Assembly (NCBI GenBank): GCA_022819745.1
Contig: JAJEGS010000008.1
Location: 62,001 to 126,000, forward strand
From: Candidatus Latescibacterota bacterium
Lineage (GTDB): Bacteria > Latescibacterota > UBA2968 > UBA8231
Direction of reading: 5' to 3'
DNA length: 64,000 bases
A model generated the notes under the pieces. That model was not told where the DNA came from. It saw nothing but the letters and a program-made list of their open reading frames with translations, and ran no database searches. This document shows positions 8,359-16,490 of this stretch, in pieces. A program made the position numbers and the translations under genes. The first letter of the stretch is position 1. Each line of letters opens with the position of its first letter.

Positions 8359-10860
8359 TCATTCGTAGCGCAGCGCTTCTACCGGATCGGCCTTAGCCGC
8401 CTTGTACGCCTGATGCCCGGAACTGATCAAAACCGCGACGAGCGCAATCGCCGCGCCAGCGGCAAAATGCCACGCCGCCAGATCAATGCGGAAGGCAAAG
8501 CCGTTCAGCCAGTCGTGCATCCACCACCAAGACAGAGGCCACGCCACCGCCGAGCCAATCAGGGCGAGGCAGGCAAACTCGCGGGTCATCAGCGTGGTGA
8601 GACCAAAGACGCTAGCACCGAGGGCTTTGCGGATGCCGATCTCCTTGGTGCGGCGACCGGCGGCGAGAGCGGTGAGCGCAAATGCACCCAAAGCGGAGAT
8701 GAACACCGCGCCGACCCCAGCCCACGTAATGAGCCGACGCCAGCGAAACTCGTCGCGGTAGGCCACTTCCAAGTCCTGCTGTAGGAAAGAGAACTCGAAG
8801 TCGGTATATCGTTGATTATGGGCAACGATGCGGCTCCACGACTCCTGCATGTACTGGATGACCTCCTGCATATCTCCCGGCTTCACGCGGACGAACATGA
8901 GATCGGCTATGTAGTGTCTTGGTCCTAAGTGGGGGTTGAGCAGCAACAAGCCCGGGGGGATGTCCTCGTACCCCGATTCTAAGTTGAAGTCTTTGACAAC
9001 ACCGATGATGCGCACTCCATCCCCACGCGCTCCAATCGGCCTGAATCCCCTCGATCGCGACATCCGCCCCACTTCGATGGTCTCGCCAATAGGGTCGGCG
9101 AGTCCGAGGCGTGCCGCCGCGCTCTCAGAGATCAATGCGAGATTATCCTTGTCCCCCTGCGCCAGCGAGAAGTCCCGGCCACTTATCAGTTCTAAGTTCA
9201 TGGTCTCCACGAAGTTGTGATCTACGGAATAAAGACGGATCTTCGCCTCTCGGCCGCTCTCGGTCACAGCTCGGTAGTCGGACCTGTGAGCATCTCGCAA
9301 GTCCTCTTCCACCAAGGTGACCGATGCGATGCGGTGATGCCGTAGAAAGGCCTCCACGAGCGCGGGATGTTGGGGGCTGTACTGTACGAGAGGGTCCGTA
9401 TTCACCGCGATGATGCGATCCGACTCAAACCCGTGCCGAGTCATGAGATGCTCTAGCTGGTGATACATGACCAGCGTGCAAGTAATCAACCCCACAGAAA
9501 TGGCCAATTGCACACTGACGAGTACGCGACTGAGCCGAGCAACTCCAGTCATGGACACGTTGCGCCGAATCGCGTTTAGGGGCGTCAGACGGGAGAGTAC
9601 GAGTGCCGGATACCAACCAGCACCCACACTGACGAGCAGCAGCAACGCCACTAATGCGCCTAGCATACTTGGCTCGCTCAAACCAAGCGACAGCTCTTGC
9701 GAGAAGGTGGCGTTAAACGCCGGCAGTAGTAGCTCCGCCAACGCACACCCGGCACCCAATCCGACAACAGATAGCACCACTGCCTCGCCGAGGAACTGAC
9801 GCATCAACTGCCCGCGTCCGGCACCCGCCGCCTTGCGTACGCCGACCTCGGCCGCCCGCAAAGAGGCCCGACCAATCGCCAGATTGACGAAGTTGATGCA
9901 CCCCATCAACAAGACTGCCAAGGACATACTGACGAGTACATACGAAACGAACGGATCCCTCGGCTCCACCACGCCGTGACTTCTCCATTGCATCAGGCCA
10001 GTATCCGAGTGCAGACCGGTCAGCGGCTGCAACCGAAACCAAGAGAAATCCTCCGGAGAGCCTTCGGGGATATTCCCTAAATCCTTTTGAGCCATGTCCC
10101 GTGTGAGTTGCACGAAGGCCGGCGCTACATCAGCCGGGTCCGCACCGGGTGCGAGCAGGACGTAGGCATTGCACGAACCTTCCCACGCATCCGGGGAATC
10201 GCGGAAGAGGAACTCCGTGTTATCGAACGGCAGCAGCATGTTGAACTGAATCGACGATGTGTGTGGAATCGGCGCGGCCACGCCGGTGATGGTAAAGTCC
10301 TCGACATCAGACCCGTGCATAGCGGCGATCGTCAAGTGCTGTCCCAGCGGATCGGCATCGCCGAACAGGCGTTGAGCCATCTCGTAGCTGAGGACGACGG
10401 AGTTGCGTTCGGTCAGTGCCGTGGCAGCGTTCCCTAGCAGAAGTGGGAAGTCGAAGACCTCAAAAAACGCAGGATCAACGAGGAGGAATTCCTCGTAGGC
10501 CAAACTACCTTCAAAGGTCGTCCGCACAACGCGGTCATCTCTATCGCCCCCTTTCGCCGCGCTGAGGCGCACCGTGCGCTCCACGTGCGGGGAGAGAGCC
10601 TCTAGCTCAGGCGCGAAAGCAAAGTCAATCGCGTCAGCTATGCGCATCAGCCCCTCCTCCGGCACCATGAACTCGACATAAACGCGATAGATCCGGTCCC
10701 CTTTGCTGTGGAAGCGGTCAAACGACCACTCCTGAGAGGCAAAACGCCAAGCAAGCAGACAGAACGCCATACCCAAGCTCAGTCCGGCGAGGTTAATGAC
10801 CGTGTGCAGGCGATGGCGCATCAAATTGCGCCAAGCGATGATCAGGTTATTGCGTAGCAC
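8359..10860 (-). CDS. FtsX/MacB-type ABC transporter permease, group C copy 1
   Basis: I place the start at GTG 10860, giving 833 residues. It sits about 9 bp after an AAGGGGG ribosome site and yields the LRNNLIIAWRNLMRH start shared with the next two upstream permeases; a TTG at 10881 would add seven residues with no homology support. It has a TM near 20-40, a periplasmic domain, EVGVRKAAGAGRGQLMRQ near residue 342, a second periplasmic domain, and RRTKEIGIRKALGAS near residue 742. The last ~135 residues differ from the neighbour at 10908-13367 at only about seven positions, so the two are a recent tandem duplicate. It acts with a separately encoded ATPase. Confidence 0.92.
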   Translation of the reverse strand: MLRNNLIIAWRNLMRHRLHTVINLAGLSLGMAFCLLAWRFASQEWSFDRFHSKGDRIYRVYVEFMVPEEGLMRIADAIDFAFAPELEALSPHVERTVRLSAAKGGDRDDRVVRTTFEGSLAYEEFLLVDPAFFEVFDFPLLLGNAATALTERNSVVLSYEMAQRLFGDADPLGQHLTIAAMHGSDVEDFTITGVAAPIPHTSSIQFNMLLPFDNTEFLFRDSPDAWEGSCNAYVLLAPGADPADVAPAFVQLTRDMAQKDLGNIPEGSPEDFSWFRLQPLTGLHSDTGLMQWRSHGVVEPRDPFVSYVLVSMSLAVLLMGCINFVNLAIGRASLRAAEVGVRKAAGAGRGQLMRQFLGEAVVLSVVGLGAGCALAELLLPAFNATFSQELSLGLSEPSMLGALVALLLLVSVGAGWYPALVLSRLTPLNAIRRNVSMTGVARLSRVLVSVQLAISVGLITCTLVMYHQLEHLMTRHGFESDRIIAVNTDPLVQYSPQHPALVEAFLRHHRIASVTLVEEDLRDAHRSDYRAVTESGREAKIRLYSVDHNFVETMNLELISGRDFSLAQGDKDNLALISESAAARLGLADPIGETIEVGRMSRSRGFRPIGARGDGVRIIGVVKDFNLESGYEDIPPGLLLLNPHLGPRHYIADLMFVRVKPGDMQEVIQYMQESWSRIVAHNQRYTDFEFSFLQQDLEVAYRDEFRWRRLITWAGVGAVFISALGAFALTALAAGRRTKEIGIRKALGASVFGLTTLMTREFACLALIGSAVAWPLSWWWMHDWLNGFAFRIDLAAWHFAAGAAIALVAVLISSGHQAYKAAKADPVEALRYE

Positions 10861-10907
10861 AGTTATTTTCCCCCTTCTCAAATCGGTACGCCTTGTAGGG
10901 AATCCCT

Positions 10908-13367
10908 CTACTCGTTGCGCAGGGCTTCTACCGGATCGGCCTTAGCAGCCTTATACGCCTGATGGCCAGAACTGATCAAAACCGCGACCAGCGCAACCGC
11001 CGCACCAGCGGCAAAATGCCACACCGCCAAGTCAATGCGGAAGGCAAAGCCGTTCAGCCAATCGCGCATCCACCACCAAGACAGAGGCCACGCCACCAGC
11101 GAGCCAATCAGGGCAAGGCAGGCAAACTCGCGGGTCATCAGCGTAGTGAGGCCGAAGACACTGGCACCGAGGGCCTTGCGGATGCCGATCTCCTTGGTAC
11201 GGCGACCCGCGGCGAGGGCAGTGAGCGCAAAGGCACCAAGAGCGGAGATGAACACCGCGCCGACCGCAGCCCAAGTGATGAGCCGACGCCAGCGCAGTTC
11301 GTCGCGGTAGGCTGCCTCCAAGTCCTGCTGTAGGAAGGAGAAATTGAAGTCCGCATAATCGACGATGCCGCTCCACGTCTCCTGCATGTACTGGACGACC
11401 TCTTGCATATCTCCCGGCTTCACGCGCACGAACATGAGCTCCCCTTCGGCGGGTAAGCTGAGTTCGAGCGTCAGCAAGCCCGGCGGTCTCTCTTCATAAC
11501 CCGACTCGAAGGTGAAGTCCTTGACCACGCCGATGATGCGTAACGGACCTCGAGACCTGCGCTGTCCCGAACTCGACACACGCACGATCTCGATTGTCTC
11601 ACCAATGGGGTCGGCAAATCCCAAGCGCGAGGCCGCGCTCTCGGCGATCACCACGACATCCTCCTTGTCTCCCTCGGCCTGCGAGAAATCCCGGCCGCGG
11701 ATCACCTCCAAGCCCATGGTCTGAACGAAGTTGTGGTCTATTTCGTAACGGCGGATCGCCGTCTCCCGACCGTCTTCGGTCACGGCTCGGTAGTCAGACC
11801 AATAAGGATTTTGCAAGAAATCGCTATCTGATAGGGTGACCGCAGCGATGCGATGGTGTTGCAGAAAGGGCCTCACAAGTCTGGCTTGATCGCGATTATT
11901 GGCGGCATCCGAATGCACGGCGATGACGCGCTCCTCGTCGAGTCCCAAGTCGCGAGCCATAACGTACTCTAGCTGGTGATACATAATCAGCGTACAGGAG
12001 ATCAACCCCACGGAAATGGCCAACTGCACACTCACGAGCACGCGGCTAAATCGAGCAATCCCGGCCATAGACACGTTGCGCCGAATCGCGCTCAACGGAT
12101 CCAGACGGGACAGCACGAGCGCCGGATACCAACCCGCTCCCAAGCTGACCAGCAACAACAACGCCCCCAATGCCCCCAGCATACCCGGCTCGCTCAGACC
12201 AAGCGACAGCTCCTGCGAAAAGGTGGCGTTGAACGCCGGCAGTATTAGCTCCGCCAACGCACATCCAGCACCCAACCCGACCACAGACAGTACCACTGCC
12301 TCGCCGATGAACTGACACATCAACTGCCCGCGTCCAGCACCCGCCGCCTTGCGCACACCCACCTCGGCCGCCCGCAGCGAGGCTCGACCAATGGCCAGAT
12401 TGACGAAGTTGATGCACCCCATTAACAGGACCGCCAAGGAGATACTGACGAGCACGTATGAGACATACGGATCCCTTGGCTCAATCACACCGTGCCCGAT
12501 GTGTTGCAGCAGACTGGTGTCCGAGCGCAGGGCGGTCAGCGGCTGCAAGTGAAACGGAGAAAAATCCCCCGGAAGGCCTTCTGGGGCTTTATCTCCCCAG
12601 TGTTGGAGCATAATCTGCGTGAGTTGCAAGAAGGCCGGTGCCAAGTCGGCTGGGTTCGCGCCGGGCTTGAGGAGGACGAATGTGTTGCACGAGCCTTCCC
12701 ACTCATTAGGGGACTTGCGGAATAAGAGTTCCGTGTTCTCAAACGGCAGCAGCATGTTGAACTGAATCGACGACGTGCGCGGAACTGGCGCGGCCACGCC
12801 GGTGATGGTGAAGTCTTCGGTCCTACTCCTGCCCCCGATCGTCAAGCGCTGTCCCAGCGGATCGGCATCCCCGAACAGGCGTTGCGCCATTTCATAGCTC
12901 AGGACGACGGAGTTGCGCTCGGCCAACGCCGTGGCCGCGTCCCCTAGCAGAAGCGGGAAGTCGAAGACCCCGAAAAACGCGGGATCAACGAGGAGGAATT
13001 CCTCGTCGGACGAACTGCCTTCAAAGGTCGTCCGCACAACGCGATATTCTTTTTCCAACCGGCCCCCGTTAAGGCGTACCGTGCGCTCCACGTGTGGGGC
13101 GAGAGCCTCCAACTCGGGGGCGAAAGCAAAATCAATCCCGTCGGCGTAGCGCACTAACCCCTCCTCTGGATTCATGGCCTCGAAATAAACGCGATAAATC
13201 CGGTCCGCTTTGCTGTGGAAGCGATCAAACGACCACTCCTGAGACGCAAAGCGCCAAGCCAGCAGGCAGAACGCCATGCCCAAGCCCAGCCCCGCGAGGT
13301 TGATCGCCGTGTGCAGGCGATGGCGCATCAAATTGCGCCAAGCGACGATTAGGTTATTGCGTAGCAT
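10908..13367 (-). CDS. FtsX/MacB-type ABC transporter permease, group C copy 2
   Basis: An 819-residue permease, partner of the group C gene just downstream. ATG 13367 follows a perfect AAGGAGG ribosome site 8-9 bp away, one of the strongest in the locus. The first ~100 residues and the last ~135 nearly match the paralogue, while stretches of both extracytoplasmic domains differ clearly (for example residues 140-160, around the DFTITGV strand, and the loop after residue 490). FtsX signatures are EVGVRKAAGAGRGQLMCQ near residue 339 and RRTKEIGIRKALGAS near residue 727. This pattern suggests selection or drift on the outward-facing surface over a fixed membrane scaffold. No ATPase motif is present. 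Confidence 0.92.
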   Translation of the reverse strand: MLRNNLIVAWRNLMRHRLHTAINLAGLGLGMAFCLLAWRFASQEWSFDRFHSKADRIYRVYFEAMNPEEGLVRYADGIDFAFAPELEALAPHVERTVRLNGGRLEKEYRVVRTTFEGSSSDEEFLLVDPAFFGVFDFPLLLGDAATALAERNSVVLSYEMAQRLFGDADPLGQRLTIGGRSRTEDFTITGVAAPVPRTSSIQFNMLLPFENTELLFRKSPNEWEGSCNTFVLLKPGANPADLAPAFLQLTQIMLQHWGDKAPEGLPGDFSPFHLQPLTALRSDTSLLQHIGHGVIEPRDPYVSYVLVSISLAVLLMGCINFVNLAIGRASLRAAEVGVRKAAGAGRGQLMCQFIGEAVVLSVVGLGAGCALAELILPAFNATFSQELSLGLSEPGMLGALGALLLLVSLGAGWYPALVLSRLDPLSAIRRNVSMAGIARFSRVLVSVQLAISVGLISCTLIMYHQLEYVMARDLGLDEERVIAVHSDAANNRDQARLVRPFLQHHRIAAVTLSDSDFLQNPYWSDYRAVTEDGRETAIRRYEIDHNFVQTMGLEVIRGRDFSQAEGDKEDVVVIAESAASRLGFADPIGETIEIVRVSSSGQRRSRGPLRIIGVVKDFTFESGYEERPPGLLTLELSLPAEGELMFVRVKPGDMQEVVQYMQETWSGIVDYADFNFSFLQQDLEAAYRDELRWRRLITWAAVGAVFISALGAFALTALAAGRRTKEIGIRKALGASVFGLTTLMTREFACLALIGSLVAWPLSWWWMRDWLNGFAFRIDLAVWHFAAGAAVALVAVLISSGHQAYKAAKADPVEALRNE

Positions 13368-13408
13368 GACTAGTACCTCCTTCTCGCGCTAAATCGGTGC
13401 GAAATTCC

Positions 13409-15775
13409 CTACTCACTGCGCAGCGAGTCCACTGGATTCGCCGTCGCTGCTCGAACCGCGTGGTATCCCGACACCAGCCACGTCAGACCCAAGGCGATCA
13501 GGCCGCCAGCCGAGTAGCTGAGCAGGTCGAACTCAATGCGCTCCACCTCACTGCGGAGTAAAAACTCCGAGAGTTGGTAGGTCAGGGGTATGGCGATGAC
13601 CACGGCGATCAAGACGAGCCGCGTGGACTGCGACGACAACAGCACGGCCACGCTCGCGGTCGAGGCACCGAGGACCTTGCGCACGGCTACCTCCTTGGTG
13701 CGTCGGCTGACGGCGAGGGAGGCCATGCCGAAGACGCCGAGACAGGCGATTAGCACGAGGAACCCGGTCACCCAGCGCAGCAGGCTAATGGTGATGGCGT
13801 GGCCAATGAAGCGCTCGGCGATATGGTCGTCGAGAAAGCGATAGCTGAAAGGCACCCCGGGCGACAGCCGTTCCCAAGCCTCGCGCAGCTCGGCGAGGGT
13901 CTCGGGCACCCTCTCGGGTCGCACCCGCACCAGCACCGTCTCAATGGGACGACTCGGCAGGACGCTGAGCACGAGTTCCGGCACGAAGCCCCCAGAGCCG
14001 GGATCATCGTGCTGGAAGTCGGAGACTACGCCAATAATCCGCGGTCGGCGCGGCGGGTACCCGCCTTCGAGGTAAGAGCCGACGACCGGTCCCTCCAGCG
14101 TGGCCGCTAGCTGCTGGTTGACGAGCACTACGCGACCGCTGGCCAGCAGATCCGGGGGGAAGTCCTCGCCCTCGACTAGTTCCAAGCCGAGGGTGCGCAG
14201 GAAGTACGGATCAACCTCAATCTCCGAGGCCTCCTGCCGTTCCGGGTCGGCGAAGTGAAAGTCACTGGCTCCATCGGGGAATTCGCTGGAGCCGGACACC
14301 GCGAGTACGCCCGCAAGCGGGAGGACCTCCCGGCGAAATATATCGAGGAAGCGCTGCGACTCATGCACGTCGTCCCCCCCTCTTGAGGAGCCGGCAAACG
14401 TCGGGATGCAGACCACGAGCCGCGAGTCGTAGCCCTGCTCTAGGGATTCCCAATGATCGACCTGCCGGGCCACGACGAGGGCCGTGGTCAGGAACACCGT
14501 GGAGGCCACGAACTGCACGACTACTAGGATGCGGCCGGCACGGCCTCGCACTTGGAGCCTGTCCTGCATAATCTCGACTGGCTGCATCCGCGACTGCACC
14601 AGCGCCGGGTACGCGCCCGCCACCAGCCCCATGACCACGCCGAACCCAGCTAGGGCTACTACCGTCCACGGCGTGTACTGTAGGTCGAGGCCCAATTCAA
14701 ATTCTCCGGGCACCGTCAGCAGACGATTCAGGCCCGGCAGCAAGATCTCCGTCAGCGGCACGGCGAGCGTTAGTGCGACGAAGCTGAGTAGCAGAGACTC
14801 GGCGAAGTACTGGCGCATTAGCTGTCCTCGTCCGGCACCGACCACCTTGCGCACACCCACTTCGTGCGCCCTCGTCAGCGACATGCCCGCAGCCAGATTG
14901 GCGTAGTTGATACACGCCAGCAACAGCACGAGGCCGGCGACGAATCCGAAGGTGTAGAGCGCACTCATCATCCTTCTCCCGCCGCTGAGTTGGGGATGCA
15001 GCCGCTTGTCGAACAGCGGCACGATGACGAGACTGCGATCCTTCTCCTGCTCCATGTACCGATCCAAGTCGAAGGCTTGGGCCGCCTCCACGCCCGCGGC
15101 ATCGGCGATCTGGAGATAGGTCTCGCCTGGGCCGGCCCTGAAATCGCCGGCCCACGCAGTCTGGATTTCCCGGTGGACGTAGGGGATCACCCAGTCGAAT
15201 TCCAAGCTGGATTCGTATGGCACGTTCTCGGCGATCCCGGTGACAATAAAGTCTCTGCTAATACCACGCCCCCCCAGCAGCAGAGCCTGGCCCATGGGGT
15301 CGTCGGAGCCGAACAGCCGTTGCGCCAGCCGCTTCGACAGCACGATCGAGTTCGGCGCGTCGAGCGCCGTGCCTGGATCACCCGTGATCAGCGGGAAGCT
15401 GAACAACTCAAAGAAGCCGGGGTCGGCGAACCGTCCCTTCGCCGTGATCTCTTGCCCCTCATAGCTCAGCAGCCCGTCCTCGTCTTCCGTACGGACCGAG
15501 CGCAACACCGAGGGGAGTGTGGCCACCATCTCCGGGCCGAGACCTCCCGGCATTCCGGTAGAGGCCTTCCCTTTCCAAGCTGGACGTGTCTCGCAGACTT
15601 GGTAAATCTGCTCACCCTTGGCGTGGAAGCGGTCCCACGTCAGCGCACGATACACGTATAGGCCGACGAAGATGGCCACCGCAAAGGCCACGGCCAGCCC
15701 ACCCACGTTGATCGCGGTGTACAGCCGATAGCGGCGCAGATTGCGCCAAGCGACGATCAGGTTATTGCGTAGCAT
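13409..15775 (-). CDS. FtsX/MacB-type ABC transporter permease, group C-related
   Basis: A 788-residue permease with the MLRNNLIVAWRNLRRYRL start related to group C but with a diverged body. FtsX signatures are EVGVRKVVGAGRGQLMRQ near residue 308 and RRTKEVAVRKVLGAS near residue 695. ATG 15775 has a GGGAGG ribosome site lying in an 18-bp sequence that is tandemly repeated back to the stop of the upstream ATPase gene. Only about 20 bp separate it from that ATPase (15796-16470), so the two are probably translated from one transcript and this permease is the nearest candidate partner of that ATPase. Periplasmic domains are typical MacB_PCD-like regions. Substrate is unknown. Confidence 0.92.
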   Translation of the reverse strand: MLRNNLIVAWRNLRRYRLYTAINVGGLAVAFAVAIFVGLYVYRALTWDRFHAKGEQIYQVCETRPAWKGKASTGMPGGLGPEMVATLPSVLRSVRTEDEDGLLSYEGQEITAKGRFADPGFFELFSFPLITGDPGTALDAPNSIVLSKRLAQRLFGSDDPMGQALLLGGRGISRDFIVTGIAENVPYESSLEFDWVIPYVHREIQTAWAGDFRAGPGETYLQIADAAGVEAAQAFDLDRYMEQEKDRSLVIVPLFDKRLHPQLSGGRRMMSALYTFGFVAGLVLLLACINYANLAAGMSLTRAHEVGVRKVVGAGRGQLMRQYFAESLLLSFVALTLAVPLTEILLPGLNRLLTVPGEFELGLDLQYTPWTVVALAGFGVVMGLVAGAYPALVQSRMQPVEIMQDRLQVRGRAGRILVVVQFVASTVFLTTALVVARQVDHWESLEQGYDSRLVVCIPTFAGSSRGGDDVHESQRFLDIFRREVLPLAGVLAVSGSSEFPDGASDFHFADPERQEASEIEVDPYFLRTLGLELVEGEDFPPDLLASGRVVLVNQQLAATLEGPVVGSYLEGGYPPRRPRIIGVVSDFQHDDPGSGGFVPELVLSVLPSRPIETVLVRVRPERVPETLAELREAWERLSPGVPFSYRFLDDHIAERFIGHAITISLLRWVTGFLVLIACLGVFGMASLAVSRRTKEVAVRKVLGASTASVAVLLSSQSTRLVLIAVVIAIPLTYQLSEFLLRSEVERIEFDLLSYSAGGLIALGLTWLVSGYHAVRAATANPVDSLRSE

Positions 15776-15812
15776 GGTTAGTACCTCCCTCTTGGTTAGT
15801 ACCTTCCCTCTT
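15776..15812 (-). repeat. tandem duplication of a stop-codon/ribosome-site unit
   Basis: The plus strand reads ggttagtacctccctctt (15776-15793) followed at once by ggttagtaccttccctctt (15794-15812), differing by one inserted base. On the coding strand each unit carries a GGGAGG or GGGAAGG ribosome site and a TAA. The upstream ATPase ends on the TAA in the distal unit (15796-15798), and the permease uses the ribosome site in the proximal one. Confidence 0.8.
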
Positions 15813-16470
15813 GCTCTATCTTGCCGTCCAACAGATGCACCACCCGGCTACCGTAGCCAGCGTTTTTCTCCGAATGCGTCACCTGCACAATCGTCGTGCC
15901 CTCGTCGTTCAGCTCCCGCAGCATGTCCATCACCTCTTCCCCTTGCTTGGAGTTGAGGTTGCCCGTAGGCTCGTCGGCGAGGATCAGCGTCGGCTGGCCA
16001 ATCAGGGCGCGCGCCACGCCGACGCGCTGCTGCTCGCCGCCGGAAAGCTGGTGCGGGAACAGGTCTTTTTTGGCCACCATCTGGAAGCGATCGAGCAACT
16101 CGCTCACCCGCGCCTTGCGCTCGGAACCCTTCACCTTTTGGTAGAGCAGCGGCATCTCCAAGTTTTCGTACACCGTCTGCTCGTCGATCAGGTGATAGGC
16201 TTGGAAGACAAAACCAATGTGCTGCCGATGGATCTCAGTGCGTTCCTTCTCTCCCATGCCGCCCACCTCTGCGCCGAGAAACCGATACGACCCAGCCGTC
16301 GGCTCATCGAGCATCCCCATGATGTGCAACAGCGTCGATTTGCCCGCGCCGCTCGGCCCCATAATCGACACGAACTCGCCCTCGGCGACGTTCAGGTTTA
16401 CGTACCGCAACACGTAGGTCTTGCGGGGACCGGCTTGATGGTACTTTTCGATGTCGTGCATTTCGATCAT
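15796..16470 (-). CDS. ABC transporter ATP-binding protein, LolD/MacB-type (second ATPase)
   Basis: A 224-residue ATPase subunit that energises FtsX-type permeases from the cytoplasmic side. All ABC motifs are present: Walker [10 protein letters not shown] (38-46), Q-loop Gln90, signature LSGGEQQR (142-149), Walker B LILADEP followed by TGNLNS (about 162-173), and the switch His in QVTHSEKN. The length is typical of LolD, MacB and FtsE ATPases. It sits mid-array between group D and group C permeases, 20 bp from each neighbour. This suggests that a separate ATPase-permease set was joined to the array, or that the two ATPases serve different permease groups. Which permeases it pairs with cannot be read from sequence. 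Confidence 0.95.
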   Translation of the reverse strand: MIEMHDIEKYHQAGPRKTYVLRYVNLNVAEGEFVSIMGPSGAGKSTLLHIMGMLDEPTAGSYRFLGAEVGGMGEKERTEIHRQHIGFVFQAYHLIDEQTVYENLEMPLLYQKVKGSERKARVSELLDRFQMVAKKDLFPHQLSGGEQQRVGVARALIGQPTLILADEPTGNLNSKQGEEVMDMLRELNDEGTTIVQVTHSEKNAGYGSRVVHLLDGKIEQEGRY

Positions 16471-16490
16471 GATGTGCCTCCATGTCTTAG

